Positions 1 to 9,685 of a DNA stretch of 64,000 nt are shown here, piece by piece (position 1 is the stretch's first letter; every line of letters begins with the position of its first letter). Source of the stretch: Herpetosiphon geysericola. Its GTDB lineage: Bacteria; Chloroflexota; Chloroflexia; Chloroflexales; Herpetosiphonaceae. The notes below the pieces were generated by a model. The model had not been told where the DNA came from. It saw nothing but the letters and a program-made list of their open reading frames with translations, and made no database searches. The translations under genes were made by a program, and so were the position numbers. The stretch is taken from positions 434,001 through 498,000 of the forward strand of contig NZ_LGKP01000035.1 of NCBI RefSeq assembly GCF_001306135.1, written 5' to 3'.

Positions 1-1263
<1,263 letters not shown>

Positions 1264-1319
1264 CGCTCTGTCTATTTGCTGGGTAGCGGTTTCGCGACCT
1301 ATCGAGCAAGGATAAAGGA

Positions 1320-1590
1320 TAAATTATGAGGGATGAAGGATGAAGACGTATAGACAAAAGGCAAAATGGGGAGCAGAACAGAGAGCAAAGAACATCGAAC
1401 ATAGGAGACAGGGATCAGGGGTTAGTTGTCAGGATTCAGGCAGTTGGCAATCCACGATAATCATAACAATCTGTGGCAAAAAATTTAACCTTCGTGCCCT
1501 TCGTATCCTTCGTGGATCAAAACTGGCCCCTGAATCCTAACCCCTTGTCCCTTCGCGTTCTTCGTACCCTTCGTGGTTTCAGTCGAGCTC
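1320..1590. repeat. Intergenic gap filled with dispersed repeat words
   Basis: The gap of about 380 bp between eno and the amino-acid-kinase gene holds no convincing gene. It contains GGGATGAAGGATGAAG (about 1329-1345), CAGGGATCAGGGG, an AATCTGTGGCAAAAAA word (about 1467-1483) and two runs of CTTCGTG/CCCTTCGT type (about 1490-1520 and 1548-1580). The same words recur near 7.9 kb, 24.8 kb, 55.0 kb and 63.8 kb. Short frames here are repeat-derived and do not look coding. Confidence 0.7.
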
Positions 1591-1593
1591 TTC

Positions 1594-2280
1594 CTACGCC
1601 ACAACGACTGTTTCAACTCCATCCAAAAAGCCATTCAGATCGGTAATGCGCACGCGCCCAACATGCGGTGCTGCCAGCGAGGCTGCTTTGACGACCGAGG
1701 TATAGCTTGGATCGAATGCACCTTGTTTAATGTAGCGATCACATTGGCGGCCAGAAATGCCACTGATTCGTCGCCCCGCAGCATACACGCCTGGGGTTTG
1801 CACAATATAGGTTAATTGATCAGCTGAAAGTGCCGAGGCGATCATCTGGGCGGCGGTATCGGCGTTGAGCAATTTGACCGCACCGGTTGCACTTTCCATG
1901 GCAAGTGGCGCCAGCACTGGCAACCAAGCCTGCTCCAATAAATAGTGCAATACCTCGAAGCGCACAATCGGCTCATCGCTTTTGGGCAACAAATACATCA
2001 ACTCCAAATCTGAGCCACATAAGCCAATTGCTTGGAGATGATGTTGGGTGAGGGCTGCAACCAAGCGTGGATTGATGCCACCACGCAGTGCCATGGCGGC
2101 AATTTCAGCTGCTGCCGGATGGTTCGTTCCACCGATAGCGTTCAAGACGCGCGGCAAAATGCTGCCACCACCATGAATTAAAACCACTTGATCGTTGATG
2201 CTGCTTAAGGCGCTAATTAATGTTTGCAGTGAATCAGCGTGATCCACTTCGTAGCCGCTAATTTTGATTACATGCGTCAT
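1594..2280 (-). CDS. Amino-acid kinase family protein, acetylglutamate-kinase-like
   Basis: 228 residues with the amino-acid-kinase fold. An N-terminal KISG (residue 6) and the phosphate loop LIHGGGS near residue 34 match N-acetylglutamate kinase. The stretch GINPRLVAAL and the C-terminal pattern with repeated small residues before KAASLAA also match. It is shorter than typical ArgB (about 258-300 residues), and the segment after residue 150 is compact. No arginine or lysine biosynthesis gene is adjacent: eno lies downstream and a PfkB kinase upstream. It could be ArgB itself, a LysZ-type paralogue acting on a carrier-bound substrate, or another kinase of the family. The family call is solid and the substrate is not. 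Confidence 0.7.
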   Translation of the reverse strand: MTHVIKISGYEVDHADSLQTLISALSSINDQVVLIHGGGSILPRVLNAIGGTNHPAAAEIAAMALRGGINPRLVAALTQHHLQAIGLCGSDLELMYLLPKSDEPIVRFEVLHYLLEQAWLPVLAPLAMESATGAVKLLNADTAAQMIASALSADQLTYIVQTPGVYAAGRRISGISGRQCDRYIKQGAFDPSYTSVVKAASLAAPHVGRVRITDLNGFLDGVETVVVA

Positions 2281-2367
2281 TTCTGGTTGTCCCCATCTGT
2301 GTTGTGCTCAATTGTAACGAGGGGGACTAGCAAACAATAGGATTAAAGATGACGAAGCGCTGACAGT

Positions 2368-3276
2368 TTATGCAAGGTTGCAGTTTAGGGCTTGGAAAAC
2401 CTGATTGCGATTAGGAAAACCATTGGTCGAACCTTTGACCCCAATTTTGCTCGCAGCAACATATTGACCAACGTTTAGTGCTTGCTGCGGTGGTAAATCG
2501 CTGGCTAAACCTGCAATAAAACCTGCACAAAACGCATCGCCAGCGCCAGTCTTATCGACTACCGAGCCAAGGTTGAAGGCTGGTTGATATTCAATGTACT
2601 TGGTTGATCTTACGCCAAGGGTGGCGCCATGTTTGCCATGAGTTGCTACAACAAGCTCCACATCAAATTCTCGCCATAGTACATGGATAAATTCATGGCT
2701 ATGCATGGCTAACTGTTCGCTGCTAAGCAGTACGATAGAGGCCGCTTGGAGAAAATCGCGGTGGTAATCATCAATATTAACCAATGCTTGAACATCGACA
2801 ATCACATGTTTGCCAGCATCATGTGCTGCTTGGGCTACATAGCGACACCAATGTTGGGTTGCGCAATATACCCATTGGCTTTGGGCAAAAATAGTTGACA
2901 ATGCGGTTTCGGGGTAACGATAGTGATGCACTTGCTTGGGATCGTTGATGCACTGACGATTGCCTTCGTGATCAATTAATACTACTGTTCTTGACGTTGT
3001 TTGCCAATCACGCCGAATATATTGCGCGGCTAAGCCTTTGGTTTGAGCGATTTGTACTACAAGCTCGGCCAGATGATCTGTGCCAACAACGCTAGCAAAA
3101 TGGACAGCATGACCAAGTGCAGTTAAGCCAACCGCAACATTGGTGGCCGCACCACCAATATCGTCGTTAATGCCATCGAAGCGAAACAGTGTATCGCCCA
3201 AGGCAAGCGGAAATTGCTCAATTGAAACGCTCGTATCCAGATTTAAATCACCAAAAACAACGATTGATTGTTGCAT
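2368..3276 (-). CDS. PfkB/ribokinase-family sugar kinase
   Basis: 302-residue carbohydrate kinase, probably ATP-dependent phosphorylation of a sugar or nucleoside. The N-terminus has IVVFGDLNLD followed by the GGAATNVAVGLTALG sugar-binding stretch (PfkB signature 1 region). Near residue 240 it has DKTGAGDAFCAGF, the PfkB signature 2 with the catalytic Asp. I place the start at the ATG at 3276 because GGAG lies 9 nt before it. An in-frame ATG nine codons upstream has no ribosome site. The next gene upstream (Nudix) ends 33 bp away on the same strand, so the two may be cotranscribed. The substrate cannot be read from the sequence. Confidence 0.9.
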   Translation of the reverse strand: MQQSIVVFGDLNLDTSVSIEQFPLALGDTLFRFDGINDDIGGAATNVAVGLTALGHAVHFASVVGTDHLAELVVQIAQTKGLAAQYIRRDWQTTSRTVVLIDHEGNRQCINDPKQVHHYRYPETALSTIFAQSQWVYCATQHWCRYVAQAAHDAGKHVIVDVQALVNIDDYHRDFLQAASIVLLSSEQLAMHSHEFIHVLWREFDVELVVATHGKHGATLGVRSTKYIEYQPAFNLGSVVDKTGAGDAFCAGFIAGLASDLPPQQALNVGQYVAASKIGVKGSTNGFPNRNQVFQALNCNLA

Positions 3277-3309
3277 TCTGTTGCTCCACTGATTCAAAAG
3301 CATTGCTGA

Positions 3310-3825
3310 TTAACGTGGATGGGCAATAATCCACGGTGCATCATACCAGCCAACTTCGGTTGTGGGCTGCTCGCGCCATTGTTGCAAAATATGCAGGTGG
3401 AATGGGGCTAAAGCTGGGTATTGATCGGGCGCAAACCAGCCCATTTGGTCAACTTCGCGCGAGGCTTGGAATGTACCACCGATCACCGTGCCACAAACCA
3501 CAAATTCAAATTTAGGGCGGTCGCGGGTTACCCCGATTAATGCCAAGCGGTCGGCCCGCACCTGCAAGCCTGATTCTTCGCGTACCTCGCGTTCGAGGGT
3601 TTCGAGCGGCGATTCTGCTTTGCTCATCCAGCCGCCTGGCATGCCCCACGGGTGCGAGCGGCGATAGGTATGGTGAAACAACAACAAGCGCCCTTGCTCA
3701 TCGGTAATAATTCCGGCTACGCCCAGCAAAAAATGCTGATTGATCACGTTTGCTGCCAACCAATGTAAACGTGGCGGCAAGCGAAAGCGTTTTAATAAAG
3801 GAAAAATAAAGCTTGGTAATTCCAT
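3310..3825 (-). CDS. Nudix hydrolase
   Basis: 171-residue Nudix-family pyrophosphohydrolase. The full Nudix box G-x5-E-x7-REVREESGL is present at about residues 62-84, with intact metal-binding glutamates. The preceding segment has the typical GVAGIITDEQGRLLLF first strand, and the N-terminal extension is hydrophobic and basic. I choose the ATG at 3825 because GAGG lies 7 nt upstream of it. An ATG seven codons earlier is unsupported. The gene precedes the PfkB kinase by a short gap, suggesting a two-gene unit. Substrate unknown (a nucleoside diphosphate derivative by family). Confidence 0.9.
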   Translation of the reverse strand: MELPSFIFPLLKRFRLPPRLHWLAANVINQHFLLGVAGIITDEQGRLLLFHHTYRRSHPWGMPGGWMSKAESPLETLEREVREESGLQVRADRLALIGVTRDRPKFEFVVCGTVIGGTFQASREVDQMGWFAPDQYPALAPFHLHILQQWREQPTTEVGWYDAPWIIAHPR

Positions 3826-3952
3826 AATAGCCTCAGTCCAAATCAAAATGAGATCATTAAAGTATAAACTGATTGCAGCGCTTGCTCGACCAAGTTAATT
3901 ATTTGCCCTAATTAGGCTACTTTGAGACCGAATTTTGCCGTTTTAGCTAAAA

Positions 3953-4011
3953 AGTAGAACATCCTAGTTGACAGAACATATGTATTTTTCTATAATAACA
4001 AGTAGAACGTC
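3953..4011 (+). promoter_or_regulatory. lexA promoter with repeated AGTAGAACRTC candidate operators
   Basis: A textbook sigma-70 promoter, TTGACA (3968-3973), 17 nt, TATAAT (3991-3996), precedes lexA by about 70 nt. The 11-mers AGTAGAACATC (3953-3963) and AGTAGAACGTC (4001-4011) flank it as near-identical direct repeats, and a third AGAACAT word lies between the boxes (from 3972). Placed on both sides of the core promoter, they are good candidates for an autoregulatory LexA operator. The link to LexA binding is inference. Confidence 0.7.
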
Positions 4012-4067
4012 TATTCGTGTATGGCTGAATACCCACAGCTACGTCGGCCCAGAAAGGAAGCGCTTCA

Positions 4068-4712
4068 ATGAGCGGATTATCGCAACGCCAACAACGGATC
4101 TATGATTACATCAAGCAATTTATTCGCACAAATGGCTATGCTCCGGCGATTCGCGATATTCAACGCGAGTTAAGTATTTCATCAACCTCAGTGGTTGCTT
4201 ATAACTTACGCGCCCTCGAAAGCAAAGGCCAAATTCGCCGCGAAGGCAACATCTCGCGCGCAATCGAATTGATTAATGTTGAACAACCATTGCCCACCGT
4301 GCTTGGTGGTCAACGCGTGCCAGTGCTGGGCGTTATTGCCGCTGGCCAGCCAATTCCAGGCCCCAACGAATCAACCAACTCCGAAGATTCGGTCTTGGTG
4401 CCCGAAGAAATCGTTGGCAGCGATAAGCTGGGCGATGTCTATGCCTTGCGGGTCAAAGGCTATTCGATGGTCGATGCCTTAATTGCCGATGGCGATATTG
4501 TTTTGTTGCGCTATCAGGAAACCGCCGAAAATGGCGAGATGGTCGCAGCCCGCATTCGCGATGAAAATGAAGTTACTTTGAAGCGGATTTATTGGGAAGG
4601 CGACCGCGTGCGGTTGCAGCCAGCCAACGTCACCATGGATGCGATGTACTATCCATCAACCAATGTGGAAGTGCAAGGCCGCGTGGTTGGGGTCATTCGC
4701 AACCTCGGCTAA
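4068..4712 (+). CDS. lexA: SOS repressor LexA
   Basis: 214-residue LexA, the repressor-protease of the DNA-damage response. An N-terminal winged helix-turn-helix (residues 1-68: SQRQQRIYDYIKQFI, then AIRDIQRELSISSTSVVAYN) is followed by the S24-type peptidase domain. The autocleavage bond is visible as the Ala-Gly in VIAAGQP. The catalytic Ser is in KGYSMVDALI and the general-base Lys is in EVTLKRIY. GAAAGGAAG precedes the ATG. The gene stands alone between a divergent Nudix gene and a convergent small gene, and shares a hairpin terminator with the latter. Autoregulation is likely from the promoter repeats. Confidence 0.96.
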   Translation: MSGLSQRQQRIYDYIKQFIRTNGYAPAIRDIQRELSISSTSVVAYNLRALESKGQIRREGNISRAIELINVEQPLPTVLGGQRVPVLGVIAAGQPIPGPNESTNSEDSVLVPEEIVGSDKLGDVYALRVKGYSMVDALIADGDIVLLRYQETAENGEMVAARIRDENEVTLKRIYWEGDRVRLQPANVTMDAMYYPSTNVEVQGRVVGVIRNLG

Positions 4713-4736
4713 AATCCCATTCCAGACAGCATACCC

Positions 4737-4770
4737 AAAGGGACGGAATTAATTCCGTCCCTTTTTGGTT
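4737..4770. terminator. Perfect palindromic terminator between lexA and the convergent gene
   Basis: A 28-nt perfect palindrome, AAAGGGACGGAATT followed by its complement, is flanked by TTTTTGGTTTTTTGG on the lexA side. The stop codon of the minus-strand small gene (4749-4751) lies inside the stem, so one hairpin probably ends both transcripts. Confidence 0.85.
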
Positions 4771-5042
4771 TTTTGGTTAATTTTGGCTTGGGTTTCGATC
4801 AGCTTGGTTTGTTGTTGCTCAAGCTTGTGCTGTTCTTGGGCCTTTTTCAAGGCAGCTTCGCCCAACTTAACCCCAACCGCTTTGAGCTCGCGATCGTAGG
4901 CCCGCTTGCCTCGCCACAACAAAAATGGAATCAAAACCGGCCACCATGGCTTGAGATCTTGAAATCGCTGACGATATCCATCAACTTGCGCTCGTACACT
5001 GGTGATATTGCTGAGGGTAGCTAAGATTTTTTGCTTGACCAT
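4749..5042 (-). CDS. Small hypothetical protein with hydrophobic segment and coiled coil
   Basis: 97 residues of unknown function. The N-terminal third is polar. A short hydrophobic stretch (about residues 32-43, WWPVLIPFLLW) could be a membrane-associating or single-pass segment. The C-terminal half is a charged, Gln/Lys-rich helix (KKAQEQHKLEQQQTKL) likely to form a coiled coil, ending in a basic tail. It is convergent with lexA and terminates inside the shared hairpin. No catalytic motif is visible. I consider it coding because of its length, its helical pattern and the position of its end. Confidence 0.6.
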   Translation of the reverse strand: MVKQKILATLSNITSVRAQVDGYRQRFQDLKPWWPVLIPFLLWRGKRAYDRELKAVGVKLGEAALKKAQEQHKLEQQQTKLIETQAKINQKTKKGRN

Positions 5043-5157
5043 CGCGCATACTCCCTACTAAAGCTAGCTGCATTATAGCTGAGATTGCCAAGCTATGGCC
5101 GTGATGTTGAGCTAGGCCATAGCTTGAGCTTGCAGATTCGATGCCAAGCCTTTGGAT

Positions 5158-6504
5158 TTAGCTTGCTTCGCCGCGACCTTCGTAGGCGGCAACTGCCAAG
5201 CCTGCGCCAACGCTGGTGAAGGGATCTTGCTCACGCAGCCGATCTTCGCTGAAGCGGTCGGCTAATAATTTGATGAAGCGCGGAATCCGTGAGGAGCCGC
5301 CAGTGCGCAGCACCACATCAATTTGATCGTGGCTGAGGCCAGCAGCCTTGATTGTGCGATCAACACAAGCGCCAATCGAGCGCGCTTCGGGGCCAATCAA
5401 GCGCTCAAATTCAAAGCGCGGCAACAAATGGTCAAAATCGATGCCATCAACATGCATGCTAATTTCAACTTGGCGCTCGCTGGAAAGCTGGCGTTTGGCT
5501 TCCTCGGCGTGTTCGTACAGCACCAAACCGTAGTTCTCGCGCACGAGGGTGCGCAATGCCTTGAGTTCTTTGGGTTTATCACTAGTGCGCACCGCTTCTT
5601 CAATAATCTCAAGCATTTTGGGCGTATGCATTTCGAGAATATTTTGCCAGTTGTCGAGGTGCTCCAAGAGGGTTGCAGGCAAGGGCAATTTGCGTGGGCC
5701 AAGTCGTGCGCCATCGCCAAAATATTGGCGTAACGCCCCAGTCACGATTTTGCTATCGAGTACATCGCCGCCAATTGGCACGCCATCAGTGGCCAATACC
5801 TGACGCTCATTGCCGTCAATCGCCATCACGGTTACGTCGAGTGTCCCGCCACCAAAGTCGAACACCACAATATTGCGGCGTTGGTGTTGGCTGGCAGCAA
5901 AGGCGTGGGCAGCGGCAACTGGCTCGGGCATAAAACTCACATTCGGCAAATCGGCCAATTCGCATGCTTCGCGCATACGCCGAATCGCCAAGGCATCGCC
6001 TTCCGGCGTATCGGCATAGTGCACAGGCCGCCCGACCGTAATGGCGCTAATTTTTTCGCCAGTAAAGCGCTCAATTTCGCGCCGAATGGCACGCAGAATT
6101 TTGGCAATCAGTTCTTCGAGCGTGGTTTCTTGGCCAAACACGTTGGTTTTGATGTAGGATGGATCGCGGAGCATGGTTTTGATCGATTGAAACAAGCGGC
6201 CTGGTGGATTGCTATCGACCATGCCTTCAACCGCTTGGACGATTGTGCCAACTCCAGAATAGGTGTTGGTGACTGTGCCAACATAGCGCCGTTCGTAGAT
6301 AATCTCGCGGCCAACATTGCCCTCAGTAAAGGCGTTGATCGCTGCGCGGCCAAATAGTTGCTGGCCTTCTGGCGTAATAAACAGCGCAGTGCGTAACACA
6401 TTGGGGTTTGCCGCTACGGAGTCTAGCGGAACCAAGGTTACCTTTGCGCCATCGTAAATTGCTGCGGTCGTATTAGTTGTTCCGAAATCTAAGCCTACCC
6501 GCAT
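5158..6504 (-). CDS. Hsp70-family ATPase, YegD-like, without substrate domain
   Basis: 448 residues, the length of an Hsp70 nucleotide-binding domain alone, as in YegD-type putative chaperones. Actin-fold motifs are present: phosphate 1 VGLDFGTTNTTAAIYDG at the N-terminus, phosphate 2 VVFDFGGGTLDVT near residue 213, and the adenosine motif VVLRTGGSSRIPRF near residue 405. No beta-sandwich substrate-binding domain or EEVD tail follows. AAGGAGG lies about 8 nt before the ATG. It is a single gene between small units, with no DnaJ or GrpE nearby. Probable role: ATP-dependent chaperone or regulator, partner unknown. Confidence 0.9.
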   Translation of the reverse strand: MRVGLDFGTTNTTAAIYDGAKVTLVPLDSVAANPNVLRTALFITPEGQQLFGRAAINAFTEGNVGREIIYERRYVGTVTNTYSGVGTIVQAVEGMVDSNPPGRLFQSIKTMLRDPSYIKTNVFGQETTLEELIAKILRAIRREIERFTGEKISAITVGRPVHYADTPEGDALAIRRMREACELADLPNVSFMPEPVAAAHAFAASQHQRRNIVVFDFGGGTLDVTVMAIDGNERQVLATDGVPIGGDVLDSKIVTGALRQYFGDGARLGPRKLPLPATLLEHLDNWQNILEMHTPKMLEIIEEAVRTSDKPKELKALRTLVRENYGLVLYEHAEEAKRQLSSERQVEISMHVDGIDFDHLLPRFEFERLIGPEARSIGACVDRTIKAAGLSHDQIDVVLRTGGSSRIPRFIKLLADRFSEDRLREQDPFTSVGAGLAVAAYEGRGEAS

Positions 6505-6800
6505 CGCAAAGCCTCCTTAAAATGTATGGGTTGCACGGCGAAATGCCGCCCAAACCCAAAACTGGGGGGCGGCTGGTGCAGAACATGGATTGTAACAAAG
6601 CATTTTGCTTCCCATGATCGGTCTTAAGACGGATGTTGGATGGGCAATGGTGTATTTTAGCCAGCGTGCACGCGGATTTGGCGTGAGGCAACGCTTGGTT
6701 GATTAACCTCAAGCCTGCAAAGTCCATCGTTGGTTGGTTGCAGCCAAGCCTCGCCTCGATTAAGCTAGGGTTTGTATTGTCCGCTGAGGAGCTTTTGCGT
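6505..6800. other. Divergent intergenic region, Hsp70 / deacetylase
   Basis: About 296 bp between two divergent genes. It should hold both promoters, but I see no clear consensus -35/-10 pair, no repeat words of the dispersed families and no small gene with a ribosome site. Confidence 0.5.
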
Positions 6801-7838
6801 ATGAGCCTCGCCCTAATTTCACACGATCATTACCTTGACCATGACCAGCCTGAACACCCAGAGAATGCCAATCGTTTGCGAGCGATTCATGCGCTGCTCG
6901 CTGCTGATGATGATTTGCAACAGCATTTAACCACGCTTGAACCACGCCATGCCAGCGTTGCCGAGATTGAGGCTGTGCATGTGCCAAGCCACTTGCCAAA
7001 CCTGCAACGTATGGGTCAATTTGGCGATTGGGCTGATCCTGAGACCTACATTTTGCCAGATTCGGTTGAGATTGCCCAGCTTGCTGCTGGTGGTTCGATT
7101 GTCGCGACTGATGCGGTGTTGAGCGGGCTCCACCCCAATGCTTTTGCCTTAGTGCGCCCGCCAGGCCATCACGCCACTGCTGATCAGGCGATGGGTTTTT
7201 GTTTATTCAATAATGCAGCCATTGCCGCCGCCTTTGCTCAACGCGAATATGGCCTTAAACGAGTGGCAATTTTGGATTGGGATGTGCATCATGGTAACGG
7301 CACCCAAGATATTTTCTACACCAACCCTGATGTGTTGTATATTTCGACTCATGGCTGGCCGCTTTGGCCTGGCTCAGGCCATTGGAAGGAGATGGGCGAG
7401 AACGCTGGCTTGGGCACGACGCTCAATTTGCCCTTGCGCCCCTTGACTGGCGATATGGGCTTTAATTTGATTTTTGAGCATACCATTGCGCCAGCAATTC
7501 GACGCTTCGAGCCAGAGTTATTAATCATCTCAGCAGGCTATGATGCCCATGTGTATGACCCATTGGGTAACTTGGCGCTCTCAACTGGTGGTTATGCCCA
7601 GCTCGCTTCCATCGTGTATAATTTAGCCGCCGAGTGCTGCGACGGACGCTTGGTGGGCTTGCTTGAGGGTGGTTACAACCTCGAAGCCCTTGCTCAAAGC
7701 CTCAATGCAACGCTGCACACCTGGGTTTCTGGTCAGCCTGCCCCTGCGTTCAATCAAGAATTCAGCCATACCCCAGAACCAGATGTTATGTGGCTAATCG
7801 AGCATTTGCGCCGCGAACATCCGCTTTTAAAGGGATGA
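6801..7838 (+). CDS. Histone-deacetylase-family (AcuC/acetylpolyamine) hydrolase
   Basis: 345-residue zinc-dependent deacetylase of the arginase/HDAC fold. The paired active-site histidines are in RPPGHHA (about residue 119). The zinc ligands are in DWDVHHGNGT (about 159) and SAGYDAH (about 244), and a GGYN segment lies near the C-terminus. I set the start at the ATG at 6801, preceded by GAGGAG at 9 nt. The open frame extends 34 codons further upstream without support. Bacterial members remove acetyl groups from proteins, polyamines or small molecules, and the substrate here is not evident. A repeat-filled gap follows directly after the stop. Confidence 0.93.
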   Translation: MSLALISHDHYLDHDQPEHPENANRLRAIHALLAADDDLQQHLTTLEPRHASVAEIEAVHVPSHLPNLQRMGQFGDWADPETYILPDSVEIAQLAAGGSIVATDAVLSGLHPNAFALVRPPGHHATADQAMGFCLFNNAAIAAAFAQREYGLKRVAILDWDVHHGNGTQDIFYTNPDVLYISTHGWPLWPGSGHWKEMGENAGLGTTLNLPLRPLTGDMGFNLIFEHTIAPAIRRFEPELLIISAGYDAHVYDPLGNLALSTGGYAQLASIVYNLAAECCDGRLVGLLEGGYNLEALAQSLNATLHTWVSGQPAPAFNQEFSHTPEPDVMWLIEHLRREHPLLKG

Positions 7839-8100
7839 AGGATGAAGGATGAAGGATGAAGAGCATAGGGGTTGGGGACTGGGTGTCGGGGGCTGGGGAT
7901 CGGTTGGTCAGCCTGTGCCAATAGCCAATAGTCAATTTCCCTTCGTGTCCTTCACGTTCTTCGCGGTTTCTGGCCATTGTGGATCAATGTTTTAACCCAG
8001 AGGCGCAGAGAGCCGAAGGATGAGGGATGAAGAGCATAGAATATAGGGATTGGGGACTGGGTGTCGGGGGCTGGGGCTTGGCAATTGGCGCTTGGCGCTT
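7826..8100. repeat. Repeat-filled gap upstream of hisH
   Basis: The gap 7839-8210 begins with a run of GGATGAA heptamers (7833-7860). It then has a block GATTGGGGACTGGGTGTCGG-type sequence present twice (about 7866-7902 and 8048-8080), a CCTTCGTGTCCTTCACGTTC run (about 7939-7970) and an ACCCAGAGGCGCAGAGAG word (about 7995-8012). The region is G-rich and no gene is credible here. An in-frame extension of hisH crosses it but lacks a ribosome site. Confidence 0.75.
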
Positions 8101-8157
8101 GGCTATCGGAGATTTATTGGGATTCCAAATTAGCCTATAGCCAAAAGTCTATCCATA

Positions 8158-8187
8158 CCGATCCTCAACGACCGATACCCGATCCCC
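8158..8187 (+). repeat. 30-bp direct repeat, copy 1 (upstream of hisH)
   Basis: CCGATCCTCAACG-N-CCGA... ending in CCGATCCCC. It matches 8913-8942 at 27 of 30 positions. Each copy sits about 20 nt upstream of a his start codon. Confidence 0.8.
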
Positions 8188-8210
8188 TCGAATACATACA
8201 AGGACAATCA

Positions 8211-8843
8211 ATGATTGCAGTGATAAATTATGGGGCTGGCAACTTGCCAAACGCTGTGCGCGCTTTGGAATATGTGCAAGCGCCGATCGAAGTGGTGACT
8301 GATCCGGCTGCTGTATTAGCAGCTGATGCTGTCGTGTTGCCCGGGGTTGGCGCAACCGCCGATACCATGCGCTCGTTGCGCGAAATGGGCATGGATTCGG
8401 CGATTCGCGCGGTAATCGCCCGTGGCACGCCATTTTTGGGCATTTGTGTTGGCATGCAAGTGCTGGCCGAGCAAAGCGAAGAATTTGGCTTGCATGAATG
8501 CCTTGGTTTAGTGCCAGGCACGATTCGCCGTTTCGACCAAGGCCTGAAAGTGCCACAAATTGGCTGGAATAGCGTGCAGCACGATGGCAGCGCTTTGTGG
8601 GAGGGCATTCCCAATGGTGCTGAATTTTATTTTGTCCATTCCTACTATTTGGCAACCAATGACGCTGCTTTAGTTGCTGGGCGCACCGAGTATGGACTGA
8701 CTTTTCCAGCTGCGATTGCCCGCGATAATATCACTGCCGTGCAATTTCACCCAGAAAAAAGCGGCCAATGGGGCCTCAAATTGTTGGGGAATTGGGTTGA
8801 ATTGGCGCGGGGTCGGGCGTTGGGGATCAGGGATCGGGATTAA
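8211..8843 (+). CDS. hisH: Imidazole glycerol phosphate synthase glutaminase subunit
   Basis: 210-residue class I glutamine amidotransferase that supplies ammonia to HisF in histidine synthesis. The start ATG at 8211 follows AAGGACAATCA and gives [15 protein letters not shown], the expected HisH N-terminus. The nucleophile Cys is in FLGICVGMQ, and the His-x-Glu pair is in VQFHPEKSG. The final residues, [10 protein letters not shown], are unusual for HisH and are encoded by a TTGGGGATCAGGGATCGGG stretch resembling the dispersed intergenic repeats, so the natural C-terminus may have been replaced or extended. First gene of the his-moa operon. Confidence 0.95.
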   Translation: MIAVINYGAGNLPNAVRALEYVQAPIEVVTDPAAVLAADAVVLPGVGATADTMRSLREMGMDSAIRAVIARGTPFLGICVGMQVLAEQSEEFGLHECLGLVPGTIRRFDQGLKVPQIGWNSVQHDGSALWEGIPNGAEFYFVHSYYLATNDAALVAGRTEYGLTFPAAIARDNITAVQFHPEKSGQWGLKLLGNWVELARGRALGIRDRD

Positions 8844-8912
8844 GTCTCAAACAAACTTGGCAGGATCGACATAATCTGGATCGTAGAGCCTTGGGCTGGT
8901 TTGGCAATGGAG

Positions 8913-8942
8913 CCGATCCTCAACGCCCGAAAACCGATCCCC
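8913..8942 (+). repeat. 30-bp direct repeat, copy 2 (upstream of hisA)
   Basis: Second copy of the repeat at 8158-8187 (27/30 identical), ending 18 nt before the hisA ATG. The 117-bp hisH-hisA gap is otherwise featureless and unusually long for this operon. Confidence 0.8.
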
Positions 8943-8960
8943 ACTACTTATAGGAGCACC

Positions 8961-9683
8961 ATGCAACTTATACCAGCAATCGATTTGCGCGATGGCCGCT
9001 GTGTGCGGCTTGTGCAAGGTGATTTTGAGCAAACAACGGTTTATGGCGACGATCCGGTGGCGGTCGCGCAACAATGGGAAGCAGCAGGCGCAAGCCGCAT
9101 TCACATTGTCGATCTTGATGGCGCCAAGGCTGGCCGCCCAACCCAAACCAGCACGATTGCCGCAATTACCAAAGCGGTTGGCGTGCCAGTGCAACTTGGC
9201 GGCGGCCTGCGCGATGCAGCCAGCGTTGCGGCGGCCTTTGAGCTTGGCGTGAGCGATGTGATTTTGGGCACAGTGGCAGTGCGCAACCCAGAATTGGTCG
9301 CCGAATTAGTTGCCCAATATGGCAAGGCAATTACAATTGGCATCGATGCCCGCAATGGTGTGGTTGCGACCGAAGGTTGGCTGGCAAGCAGCCGCCAGCG
9401 TGCCACCGAGCTAGCCGAACAAATGGCCCAACTCGGAGTTGCACGGATCATCTATACTGATATTAGCCGTGATGGCACCTTGAGCGAACCAAATTATGCG
9501 CAAACTGCCGCTTTGGTAACGCCCACTGGCCCGGCAATTGTGGCCTCTGGTGGCATCGCCCGCGTTGAACACTTGGCGCGTTTGGCTGAGCTTGGCATTA
9601 GCGGGGCGATTATCGGCACGGCACTCTACACAGGCCATATCGATTTGGCCTCGGCAATTCAAACGATTGAACACGGAGGCTAA
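8961..9683 (+). CDS. hisA: Phosphoribosylformimino-AICAR ribotide isomerase
   Basis: 240-residue (beta/alpha)8 barrel that catalyses the Amadori isomerisation step of histidine synthesis. The start ATG at 8961 follows TAGGAGCACC and gives [18 protein letters not shown] with the catalytic Asp8. The second catalytic Asp is in [10 protein letters not shown]. The half-barrel phosphate sites GGGLRD and ASGGIA are present. An in-frame upstream extension of 20 codons lies in repeat DNA and is rejected. Length and motifs are typical of bacterial HisA. It is followed after 2 nt by a GTG-started coiled-coil gene. Confidence 0.97.
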   Translation: MQLIPAIDLRDGRCVRLVQGDFEQTTVYGDDPVAVAQQWEAAGASRIHIVDLDGAKAGRPTQTSTIAAITKAVGVPVQLGGGLRDAASVAAAFELGVSDVILGTVAVRNPELVAELVAQYGKAITIGIDARNGVVATEGWLASSRQRATELAEQMAQLGVARIIYTDISRDGTLSEPNYAQTAALVTPTGPAIVASGGIARVEHLARLAELGISGAIIGTALYTGHIDLASAIQTIEHGG

Positions 9684-9685
9684 AC

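Noticed and set aside
8061..8210. N-terminal extension of HisH by 50 residues
   Set aside because: The extension lies in repeat DNA, and the ATG at 8211 matches the family N-terminus and has an AAGGA site.
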